Below, one piece after another: positions 53,084 through 63,537 of a stretch of 64,000 nucleotides of DNA. The notes below the pieces were generated by a model. That model was not told the DNA's origin. It made no database searches and saw nothing but the letters and a program-made list of their open reading frames with translations. Origin of the DNA: Campylobacter concisus (GTDB lineage Bacteria; Campylobacterota; Campylobacteria; Campylobacterales; Campylobacteraceae); contig NZ_CP012541.1 in the NCBI RefSeq assembly GCF_001298465.1, positions 1,054,001-1,118,000 of the forward strand, given 5' to 3'. Each line of letters starts with the position of its first letter. The first letter of the stretch is position 1. The position numbers were made by a program, and so were the translations under genes.

Positions 53084-53322
53084 TTTTTTTCACTCCTTTT
53101 CTATAAATTTATAGTTAAGCGGATATTACTTACTTTTTCTTGCATAGTGTATCCTTTAAAATGGCCTTTATCCGCTTGACAATAAATTTTAAAAGAACCT
53201 TTTTAGAAACTTTTTACTTTTTTTAAAGTAATATGCTTCCAAACACATTTTGAATTATAGCGTAATATATTACACTTTGTCAAGCATATCAAGCATATTT
53301 GGTATCTTTAAAGGAGAATTAT
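53084..53322. promoter_or_regulatory. divergent early/repressor promoter region with operator-like repeats
   Basis: The 239 nt between the repressor and the early operon hold several symmetric sites. ATATTAC is at 53123-53129, GTAATAT at 53228-53234 and the perfect palindrome GTAATATATTAC at 53262-53273. AAGCGGATA (53117-53125) is mirrored by TATCCGCTT (53169-53177). CAAGCATAT is repeated in tandem at 53281-53298, just before the repressor ribosome site. These are candidate sites for the repressor and the 56-aa protein; no ORF is present. Confidence 0.6.
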
Positions 53323-54066
53323 ATGGACTTATCAACTAGGCTAAAAGAACTCAGGCTAGAAAAGCAATGGACGCAAGCGGATTTAGCAAAATTTTCAGGT
53401 GTTTCTATTGATAGTATAAAAGGATATGAGGCAGGAAAGACGAAAAATATTACAATAGAAAATTTAAACAAAATTGCTTTAGCCTTTAACTTAACGCCAA
53501 CAAATTTTTACACAGGTAATATGTCTCCCAATATGTCTCCCAAAAATAATAATTCTGTCTCCCAATATGTCTCCCAAACTCAAAATTTGTCTTCTAATTT
53601 GTCCATAAGTCCTACAAACCTTAAAAACTCACAAATAGAGCAGTTAAAAGAGGATCAGATCCTTATATGTGAGCTAAGCTCTAAAGTTGGAGCAGGCGAA
53701 AGTGTCGATATAAACGGCATTGAAGTCTATGACACAACTAAACTCGTCCCATTTTCTCAGATGCTCTTTAAAACTCGTCTAAAAAACACAAACAACCTAC
53801 GCTGCATGCAAGTAGAAGGCTACTCTATGGTCCCTATGTTATACCCTGATAGCTGGGTCATTGCTGACGTTACAGCTAGATTTGAAGGCGATGGGCTATA
53901 CATTATAAACTTTTGTGGAAATTTTATGGTTAAATTGCTCCAAAAAAGCCCTGACGGCGTGCTTCATATCATAAGCATCAACAAAGACTATCAAAGCTAC
54001 GAGATAGATGAAGATAGTAACGTTGAGGTCTATATAGTAGGTAAAGTATTAAGATGTGTGATTTAA
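53323..54066 (+). CDS. prophage repressor, HTH + S24 peptidase
   Basis: A 247-aa repressor. The N-terminal HTH_XRE (RLKELRLEKQWTQADLAKFSGVSIDSIKGYEAG, residues 6-38) is joined by an Asn/Ser/Gln linker (64-100) to a LexA-like S24 domain. The domain has the likely cleavage pair A124-G125 (KVGAGES), Ser168 (VEGYSMVPML) and Lys204 (FMVKLLQK). It should hold lysogeny and break on DNA damage when RecA is active. ATG 53323 follows AAAGGAG; it is the only rightward gene at this end. Confidence 0.9.
   Translation: MDLSTRLKELRLEKQWTQADLAKFSGVSIDSIKGYEAGKTKNITIENLNKIALAFNLTPTNFYTGNMSPNMSPKNNNSVSQYVSQTQNLSSNLSISPTNLKNSQIEQLKEDQILICELSSKVGAGESVDINGIEVYDTTKLVPFSQMLFKTRLKNTNNLRCMQVEGYSMVPMLYPDSWVIADVTARFEGDGLYIINFCGNFMVKLLQKSPDGVLHIISINKDYQSYEIDEDSNVEVYIVGKVLRCVI
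53521..53577 (+). repeat. four TGTCTCCCAA repeats in the repressor linker, two reading frames
   Basis: TGTCTCCCAA starts at 53522, 53534, 53556 and 53568 (steps 12, 22, 12). Copies 1-2 are read as MSPN/MSPK and copies 3-4 as VSQY/VSQT, because the 34-bp step shifts the frame. A fifth copy lies at 44018-44027. Confidence 0.85.
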
Positions 54067-54085
54067 AGCCCATTTAAACGGCTTT
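54065..54085 (+). terminator. repressor-gene terminator
   Basis: AAAGCC-CATTTAAAC-GGCTTTT starts in the repressor stop codon. Short stem, few T after it; modest support. Confidence 0.5.
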
Positions 54086-54142
54086 TAAAAGAGTTTGTAA
54101 AAAGATGTAAAGCTTTTGTAAAGTGATGTAAAGAAATTTTTG

Positions 54143-54235
54143 CCACTTTGATTTTGACTAAAACTCACTCTAACTACGAATTAATCGCACTTTTCTATGC
54201 CTTTTTATAACTTTGATATCTAACATAACTTTACA
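54143..54235. promoter_or_regulatory. prophage end (Mu left-end equivalent) with transposase sites
   Basis: Read inward from 54235, TGTAAA is followed by ATCAAAGT at bases 19-26, exactly the spacing at the other end. A second full motif (AAATCAAAGTGG, read inward) is at 54143-54154, 82 bp in. One site at the tip and a second far inside is the Mu left-end pattern. The DNA from 54086 to the end has no ORF. Confidence 0.75.
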
Positions 54236-54240
54236 AAATA
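54236..54240. repeat. target-site duplication AAATA, right copy
   Basis: Identical to 25183-25187; see left copy. Confidence 0.93.
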
Positions 54241-54617
54241 GCCACGACTAAATTTACCACAAGCCCCAAAATACTAACAAAAAGCATCGTTTTAGCCTCT
54301 ATCTGCGGCTCATTAAAAAGCCTAACTATCGCCTCGGCTATGACAAAGACGGCTAGCGCGATAAGAGCAATGGCATTTATAAAAGCGGCGATGATCTCGA
54401 CCCTTTTGTAGCCAAAGGTCTTTCGTAAATTTGCCCTTTTTTCTGCGATCTTAAAAGCTACCAGCGACAAAAAAAGAGCCGCAGCGTCTGAGAGCATGTG
54501 AAATGCGTCGCTAATGAGCGCAAGCGAGTTTGAAACGAAGCCAAAAACGGCCTCAACTATCATAAACGTGAAAATTAGAAAAAATGAATTTCTAAGAACG
54601 CTCTTATTGTGCATCAT
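54236..54617 (-). pseudogene. 5' part of the split cation-efflux (CDF) gene
   Basis: Encodes residues 1-127 of the CDF protein: TM1, TM2 with the zinc site SDAFHMLSD (D37, H40, D44), TM3 and TM4. After ...NLVVAI it reads one Leu codon and a stop from prophage DNA. TM5-6 and the cytoplasmic domain are at 24641-25187. It overlaps the six-TM ABC-type gene by 14 nt, so the two formed an operon and lepA would have followed. Confidence 0.95.
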
Positions 54618-55476
54618 TGTCCTTCTTTTGGGCGTCGATCCTCTTGCCTATATCTTTTAAATTTGAAAATTCCTCGATGAGCTTTGGCGAGTCGTCAAGG
54701 CTGATGACGAAATTCCATATATAGGTCATCACAGAGTAGATGTGGCCGGCATTTGTCTGCTGCGAGCTTAGCACTATTATCGCCACCAAAAAGAGCAGCG
54801 AAGCGCTAATGCCGATGATAAAATAGCTCATCGCCTCCCTGTTTGAGATCGCTATACGAAATTTAGAAACGACGTCGTAGTGCCTATTTAGCGTGCTTTT
54901 ATTAAAAACACCTATCACCTTTGCCTCTTTTTCTAGGCGGTCATTTAAGCGAAGATAAAGGTCGTCATTTTTCTTAATATATCTTGGTAAAAATATAAGA
55001 AAAAAGGTCATCACTACAAAGCACGCCACAGCAACCTTTGGCTCGACAAAGATGAGCATAAATGCTGAGCCAATGATAGAAATAACCGATGTGAAAAACA
55101 TAGGAAAATGTGTCTCAAAGAAATTTACAAACTCTCGCGAGAGCGCAGCTCTGGCGATGATGGCGGAATCGTCTTTGGCATTTTGTTTTTCATTCATGAT
55201 GACGTTTACGGCGAGCTCTGCGTAGATGCCTGCAAAGACTTGCGTATCCACGCGGCGCCTGATAGCTCCAACAAGCCACGCTATGAGCACAAAAAGTGCG
55301 TAAACAAGGGCATTTAACGTGTTTCCTTGCATGATTGCGTTGATCGCAAAGCCTGCAAATATCGGGTAGGTTAGAAAAAGTCCGTTCTCGGCTAGCACCA
55401 AAGCGAAGGTCAATATAAGCTTTTTATTGTGCTCGGTTGCTATGCTCTTTAGCGTTTTAAAGGCGTTATTTTGCAA
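54604..55476 (-). CDS. ABC-transporter six-TM domain protein without ATPase
   Basis: A 290-aa membrane protein with the exporter fold of ABC transporters (ENGLFLTYPIFAGFAINAI, AIRRRVDTQVFAGIYAELAVNVI, ALSREFVNFFETHFPMFFTSVI) but no nucleotide-binding domain. The frame ends in KRIDAQKKDNDAQ with no Walker motifs downstream. Such lone six-TM proteins are annotated in Campylobacter; their partner is unknown. It starts the operon that ran into the CDF gene, so a metal-related role is possible but unproved. Confidence 0.75.
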   Translation of the reverse strand: MQNNAFKTLKSIATEHNKKLILTFALVLAENGLFLTYPIFAGFAINAIMQGNTLNALVYALFVLIAWLVGAIRRRVDTQVFAGIYAELAVNVIMNEKQNAKDDSAIIARAALSREFVNFFETHFPMFFTSVISIIGSAFMLIFVEPKVAVACFVVMTFFLIFLPRYIKKNDDLYLRLNDRLEKEAKVIGVFNKSTLNRHYDVVSKFRIAISNREAMSYFIIGISASLLFLVAIIVLSSQQTNAGHIYSVMTYIWNFVISLDDSPKLIEEFSNLKDIGKRIDAQKKDNDAQ

Positions 55477-55538
55477 ATTTACTCCTAAAAAATTTTTGCG
55501 AATTTTAGCTAAATTTATAAAAATTTGAAAAAAATTTT

Positions 55539-55577
55539 GTTGTAACTCTTGACATTACAACTAAAGAATATTATACT
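55539..55577 (+). promoter_or_regulatory. sigma-70 promoter with overlapping GTTGTAA palindrome
   Basis: TTGACA (55549-55554), 17-bp spacer, TATACT (55572-55577): near consensus and rare in Campylobacter, where -35 boxes are weak. GTTGTAA / TTACAAC (55539-55545, 55555-55561) flank the -35, and a third TTACAAC lies in the leader at 55604-55610. It drives the cupin gene and looks repressible. Confidence 0.75.
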
Positions 55578-55625
55578 TCGCTCATCAGTTATAAATAAAA
55601 AGATTACAACAAAAAGGAGAACAAA

Positions 55626-56000
55626 ATGAAAAATTATCAAGTTGTAAAGATCACTAACGAGCCAAGAGTCGAGCTAAAAGAAGCTTTAAATTTAAGCGGC
55701 TGTGAAGTTTCTATAAACGAGCTTCCAGCAAACGCAAGCGTGCCATTTGTCCACTCACACAAACAAAACGAGGAACTTTACATCATTATGGATGGTGAGG
55801 GTGAGCTTTTCATCGACGGTGAAGTGCTAAAAGTAAGCAAAGGTGACGCGCTACGCATAGACCCAGAAGGTAAAAGGTGCTTTAGAGCTGGCAAAAGTGG
55901 TATAAAAATGATGTGTATCCAAAGCAAAAAAGGTAGCCTAGAGCAATACACTATGAGCGATGGTGTGATGGTTACAGACATCAAGCCAAGCTGGTTATAA
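55626..56000 (+). CDS. cupin-domain protein
   Basis: A 124-aa single cupin. Metal motif 1 is FVHSHKQNEELYIIMDGEGEL (H..H....E), with DGEVLKVSKGDALRIDPEG for the second half. Function of such proteins ranges from isomerases to sensors, and the substrate cannot be told here. It follows a strong, palindrome-bearing promoter and AAAAGGAGAAC. The next gene downstream is a broken NAD(P)-binding protein and then an Rrf2 regulator, a common redox-response grouping. Confidence 0.8.
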   Translation: MKNYQVVKITNEPRVELKEALNLSGCEVSINELPANASVPFVHSHKQNEELYIIMDGEGELFIDGEVLKVSKGDALRIDPEGKRCFRAGKSGIKMMCIQSKKGSLEQYTMSDGVMVTDIKPSWL

Positions 56001-56054
56001 TCTCAAAAACATTGCTGTCTAGCAGTCAAAAAACAAAAATTTAAAAGATAAATA

Positions 56055-56679
56055 ATGAAAATAGCAATCATAGGTGCAAATGGTAAAAGCGGTACAAATT
56101 TCTTTAAAACAAGGCTACGATGTCACAGCGATAGTTAGAAATAAAGAGTATAAAAATGACACCGTTAAAGTCATATATAAAGATATTTTTGATATAGCTA
56201 AGTCCGATCTAGCAGACTTTGATGCAGTTATTAGTGCATTTGCTGCTTGGACACCAGAGACCTTCCCACTCCACAAAAAAATTGCTGCTCATCTTGCAAA
56301 TTTGCTAGAGGGTAGCGACACAAGACTACTTGTAGTTGGTGGCGCTGGTACATTATTTGTAGATGATAAGGGCACAATGGTGATGGATACGCCAGACTTC
56401 CCGGCTGCATATATAGGTGTGGCAAAGGCGACTGCAGAGTCTTATTTTGAGCTAAAAGGCAGGAGCGATTTGCTTTGGACATATGTAAGTCCAGCAGGCG
56501 ACTACGACGCAAGTGGTGCTCACACTGGTAAATACACGCTTGGTGGAGATAATCTCATCTTAAACTCAAAAAATGAGAGCTATATAAGCTATGCAGACCT
56601 TGCTATAGCAATCATAGACGAACTAAAAAACAAAAAATTTATACAAAAACGCTTCACAGCAGTTAGCAAGCGAGAATAA
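56055..56679 (+). pseudogene. NAD(P)-binding Rossmann protein, frameshifted near the start
   Basis: The natural start ATG 56055 gives MKIAIIGANGKSGT, the NAD(P)-binding GxxGxxG of the NmrA/SDR-like family, but this frame ends soon after. The rest (LKQGYDVTAIVRNKEYKNDTV... AFAAWTPETFP, LLVVGGAGTLFVDDKG, WTYVSPAGDYDASGAHTGKY) is in the +1 frame to 56679. About 11 bases seem to be missing after GKSGT, near 56098. A GTG at 56074 could start the second frame but would lack the cofactor loop. It is either a recent pseudogene or a sequence error. Confidence 0.7.
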
Positions 56680-56685
56680 AAATTA

Positions 56686-56729
56686 TAGATTTGACATAGT
56701 TAACACAAAAAGTCGGCTTGTCAAATCTA
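56686..56729. repeat. 11-bp inverted repeat TAGATTTGACA / TGTCAAATCTA
   Basis: Perfect arms at 56686-56696 and 56719-56729 with a 22-nt loop, between the broken gene and the Rrf2 gene. It could be an operator for the regulator or a loose terminator. Confidence 0.55.
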
Positions 56730-56766
56730 AACTAAAAAATAAACTGCTTTTAGTAAAAATTTAAAG

Positions 56767-56772
56767 TATAAT
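56767..56772 (+). promoter_or_regulatory. TATAAT box before the Rrf2 gene
   Basis: TATAAT 24 nt before ATG 56796. It fits the Campylobacter -10. Confidence 0.5.
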
Positions 56773-56795
56773 CAGAGAAAATTTCAAGGACAATC

Positions 56796-57212
56796 ATGCA
56801 AGTAGGGATCAAGTTTTCAACCGCGATCCATGTAGTTTTAGCAGCTTATTTTTTCAAAGACGAGAAAGTCACGAGCGAATTTATAGCAGGTAGTATAAAC
56901 ACAAATCCTGTCATAGTTAGGCGCCTGCTTGGCACTCTAAAGGCTGCAGGACTTGTGAATGTTGTAGCTGGAGTTGGTGGTGTGAGTCTTGCAAAAGAGC
57001 CAAAAGATATAACCCTCCTTCAAATTTTTAACGCAGTAAATGATAAAGAAAAACTTTTTAAGATCCACTCTGACTCACCTAAAGCCTGCCCACTTGGTAG
57101 CAAGATCGAGGGACTTTTAACTGGTCACTTCCTAAAAGCACAAGAAGCTTTAGAGGATAGTTTAAGAAGCATTACTTTACAAGATCTATTAGATGAGCTT
57201 ATTGATTTATAA
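56796..57212 (+). CDS. Rrf2-family transcription regulator
   Basis: A 138-aa winged-helix regulator of the Rrf2 family: FSTAIHVVLAAYFF, SEFIAGSINTNPVIVRRLLGTLKAAGLV (HTH) and the wing VVAGVGGVSLAKEPKDITLLQIFNAV. Only one Cys (C98, KACPLGSK) is present, so it cannot bind an iron-sulphur cluster as IscR does; it is more like YwnA/HypR-type redox sensors. It may control the cupin promoter with the GTTGTAA palindrome. Confidence 0.85.
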   Translation: MQVGIKFSTAIHVVLAAYFFKDEKVTSEFIAGSINTNPVIVRRLLGTLKAAGLVNVVAGVGGVSLAKEPKDITLLQIFNAVNDKEKLFKIHSDSPKACPLGSKIEGLLTGHFLKAQEALEDSLRSITLQDLLDELIDL

Positions 57213-57259
57213 AATTTAAAAAGTAGGCAAACCAAGTTATAGAATTTAAAAAGTAGGCA
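57213..57259. repeat. two 17-bp direct repeats after the Rrf2 gene
   Basis: AATTTAAAAAGTAGGCA at 57213-57229 and 57243-57259, 30 bp apart. Use unknown. The rest of the gap to 57364 is AT-rich and shows no gene. Confidence 0.7.
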
Positions 57260-57364
57260 GATATATAAAAAAACCAATCTATTTTATTTATTAGGAACGC
57301 TATGCGCTCCTAACTATTTTTATATATATTTTATGTAAGAATTTTTATAAATTCCTAGATTTTA

Positions 57365-57808
57365 TTACTCTTTGCTTTTCTCTTTTTTAGCTTTGCTCTT
57401 TTTCTCTGCTTTATCTTTTGGGCTTTCTTTCTTATCTTTGACTTCTTTTACGCTATCTTTAGCACCATCTTTTTTCTCTTTTACTTCATCACTCTTTTTA
57501 CTTACTTTTTGTTTTGTGTCATCTTTTTTAGATTTTGTTTTAGCTTTTGTTTCGTCTATCTTTGTAGTGCCTGATACTGATATATCTGATTTTAAATTTT
57601 CAAATGTCTTATCACCTATACCATTTACATTTTTTATATCTTCTATTGAGTTAAATTTATTTGCTTTTCTATACTCTATTATTGCATCTGCCTTTGAAGA
57701 TCCTATGCCATCTAAACTCATTAACTCTTCTTTTGTGGCAGTGTTTAAATTTATGGCTGCTAGTAATGTAGAAGCTGCTACTAATAGTGAGAATATAATC
57801 TTTTTCAT
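57365..57808 (-). CDS. secreted ComEA-like helix-hairpin-helix protein
   Basis: A 147-aa protein: signal peptide MKKIIFSLLVAASTLLA, then a ComEA-type double HhH (INLNTATKEELMSLDGIGSSKADAIIEYR and FNSIEDIKNVNGIGDKTFENLK), then a ~70-residue Lys/Asp/Ser tail with no fold. ComEA binds incoming DNA in the periplasm during transformation. I chose ATG 57808 over an earlier ATG since only it gives a signal peptide. The lysine-rich tail may aid DNA binding. Confidence 0.82.
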   Translation of the reverse strand: MKKIIFSLLVAASTLLAAINLNTATKEELMSLDGIGSSKADAIIEYRKANKFNSIEDIKNVNGIGDKTFENLKSDISVSGTTKIDETKAKTKSKKDDTKQKVSKKSDEVKEKKDGAKDSVKEVKDKKESPKDKAEKKSKAKKEKSKE

Positions 57809-58030
57809 TTTTGTCCTTTTTGGGTAAATTTGGGTTTGGAGTCTATCATATTTGGTGTTTTTAGTCAACACTCGCATAAAAACATAAGCTAAAAGATATT
57901 TATAAATGTAAAGATAAAAAGTCTAATTATTTAAAAATATAAATAAATTTTAGATTTGATATTTTGTTATAAATTAAGAAATAATATTAAAAGATGATTG
58001 TTTAGATAAAGAATATTAAAAATCAACAAA

Positions 58031-58149
58031 GCCCGCAACGACCTACTTTTCCAACATCCCAGTAAGGGAGAGTATCATCAGCCAGGACGAGCTTAGCTTC
58101 TTGGTTCGAGATGGAGCAAGGCGTTTCCTCGTCTGTATAGTCACGGGCA
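58031..58149 (-). rRNA. rrf: 5S ribosomal RNA
   Basis: Complement reads TGCCCGTGACTATACAGACG at the 5' end and closes with GTTGCGGGC. The ~119-nt length and the central loop CATCTCGAACC match 5S rRNA. It lies after 23S. The gap 57809-58030 is AT-rich with no gene. Confidence 0.93.
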
Positions 58150-58257
58150 GTGTTAAATAAAAGATATATCAGATAAATCTCTTATTTAACACTACTTGAT
58201 AAAGTTAAAAGTCATAAACAAAGTTTTATAAAAACATATCTTATTAAGTTTTTATCC

Positions 58258-58275
58258 TTAACAAGGAAGTGATGC
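58258..58275 (-). other. 23S rRNA processing stem, 3' side
   Basis: TTAACAAGGAAGTGATGC is the exact complement of 61211-61228 across the 23S gene. It would form the RNase III stem that frees pre-23S. Confidence 0.75.
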
Positions 58276-58282
58276 TTATTAA

Positions 58283-61185
<2,903 letters not shown>

Positions 61186-61210
61186 TTTCTATATTAGATT
61201 ATTCTAATTC

Positions 61211-61228
61211 GCATCACTTCCTTGTTAA
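61211..61228 (-). other. 23S rRNA processing stem, 5' side
   Basis: Partner of 58258-58275 (18 bp, no mismatch). Confidence 0.75.
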
Positions 61229-61446
61229 AGATAACTTTATGTTACTATATTTAAATTCTAGCTCTCAAGACGGAAAGCATTGACTACTATTTAGATAAGT
61301 TTTAAATCCTAAATAGATTGTGATGTCAAACTTTTGCATTAAATGCAAAGAGAATAGAAATTTAAATCTTTAACAAGTCCTGTAAAATTGTTTTTAAAAC
61401 TTGCTTGTGACTATTAACAATATTAATTAAAAGAACATTTAGACAA

Positions 61447-61492
61447 AAGTCTAATTAGAAAGTTTAAAAATTTAAGCTCTCTAATTAGACTT
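61447..61492. repeat. 13-bp inverted repeat in the tRNA-Ala to 23S spacer
   Basis: AAGTCTAATTAGA (61447-61459) and TCTAATTAGACTT (61480-61492), perfect. A hairpin that may take part in spacer processing. Apart from this and the 23S stem the 327-nt spacer 61186-61512 shows nothing. Confidence 0.6.
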
Positions 61493-61512
61493 AATACGGT
61501 TAAACTATTTTA

Positions 61513-61588
61513 TGGTGGAGAATAGCGGGATCGAACCGCTGACCTCCTGCGTGCAAAGCAGGCGCTCTCCCAGCTGAGCTAATTCCCC
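61513..61588 (-). tRNA. tRNA-Ala (UGC)
   Basis: 76 nt including CCA. Acceptor GGGGAAT pairs with ATTCTCC; anticodon stem-loop CCTGCTTTGCACGCAGG has anticodon TGC; T-loop GTTCGATCC. It lies nearer to 23S in the spacer. Confidence 0.96.
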
Positions 61589-61600
61589 AATTAAATTCTC

Positions 61601-61677
61601 TGGTGGGCCTAACAAGACTTGAACTTGTGACCTCACCCTTATCAGGGGTGCACTCTAACCAGCTGAGCTATAGGCCC
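61601..61677 (-). tRNA. tRNA-Ile (GAU)
   Basis: 77 nt including CCA. Acceptor GGGCCTA pairs with TAGGCCC; anticodon loop CCCTGATAAGG has GAT; T-loop GTTCAAGTC. It lies next to 16S, so the spacer order is Ile then Ala. Confidence 0.96.
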
Positions 61678-61688
61678 CTATAGGTCTA

Positions 61689-61722
61689 TCAATCTTTCAA
61701 AACTAAACAAGGATGATTGAGA
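61689..61722 (-). other. 16S rRNA processing stem, 3' side
   Basis: Nearly complementary over ~34 nt to 63390-63425 upstream of 16S (TCAATCTTT...GATTGAG against CTCAATC...AAAGATTGA). This is the RNase III stem for pre-16S. Confidence 0.7.
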
Positions 61723-61768
61723 ATATCTTTCTTATAGATATCTTGTGAGAGAATATCTATATGTACTC

Positions 61769-63285
<1,517 letters not shown>

Positions 63286-63389
63286 TTACCTATCTAATAG
63301 ACAGGATTTTTATTATGAAGTTTTTAATCAAAAAAACTTTTAGTTTTTATATTAGTTTGTCTAATCTATTATTTAATCATAATAGACTG

Positions 63390-63425
63390 GCTCAATCGAT
63401 CACTTGTTTAGATTTCAAAGATTGA
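63390..63425 (-). other. 16S rRNA processing stem, 5' side, in the leader
   Basis: Partner of 61689-61722. The leader from 63286 to about 63455 is AT-rich and should hold the rRNA promoter(s); I cannot fix a -10 with confidence. Confidence 0.7.
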
Positions 63426-63455
63426 CTAATAGTTTAACAATTGTAAGTTAAAAGA

Positions 63456-63488
63456 ACTTTCTGCTCTGCGTTTTGCAAAACAGAAAGT
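63456..63488 (-). terminator. hairpin after the partial right-edge gene
   Basis: ACTTTCTG (63456-63463) and CAGAAAGT (63481-63488), with a TTTTGCAAAA palindrome in the loop, followed on the minus strand by TTCTTTTAA. It probably ends the DUF945-like gene before the rRNA promoter. Confidence 0.5.
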
Positions 63489-63537
63489 GAAGTATATAGA
63501 AGTGATGCTTAAATACAGATAAAAATCAGGCTAATTT

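Larger units (their letters stand above)
25188..54235. mobile_element. complete Mu/P2 mosaic transposable prophage, 29,048 bp
   Basis: The element begins TGTAAA and ends TTTACA and is flanked by AAATA on both sides. It carries a DDE transposase, AAA ATPase B, an S24-type repressor, Gp16, a Mu F-like protein, P2-like head genes (portal, terminase, scaffold, capsid), lysozyme, spanins, and a contractile-tail set (V, W, J, I, fibre, sheath, tube, E/E', tape measure, U, X, D). The transposition end lies at 54235, so its genome runs right to left in the window. All structural genes look intact, so it may be inducible. It resembles, in concept, the Mu-like CJIE1 elements of C. jejuni. Confidence 0.95.

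Noticed and set aside
25188-54235. Integrase-type prophage with tRNA attachment
   Set aside because: No tyrosine or serine integrase is present and the flanks show a 5-bp duplication in a protein gene, not a tRNA core repeat.
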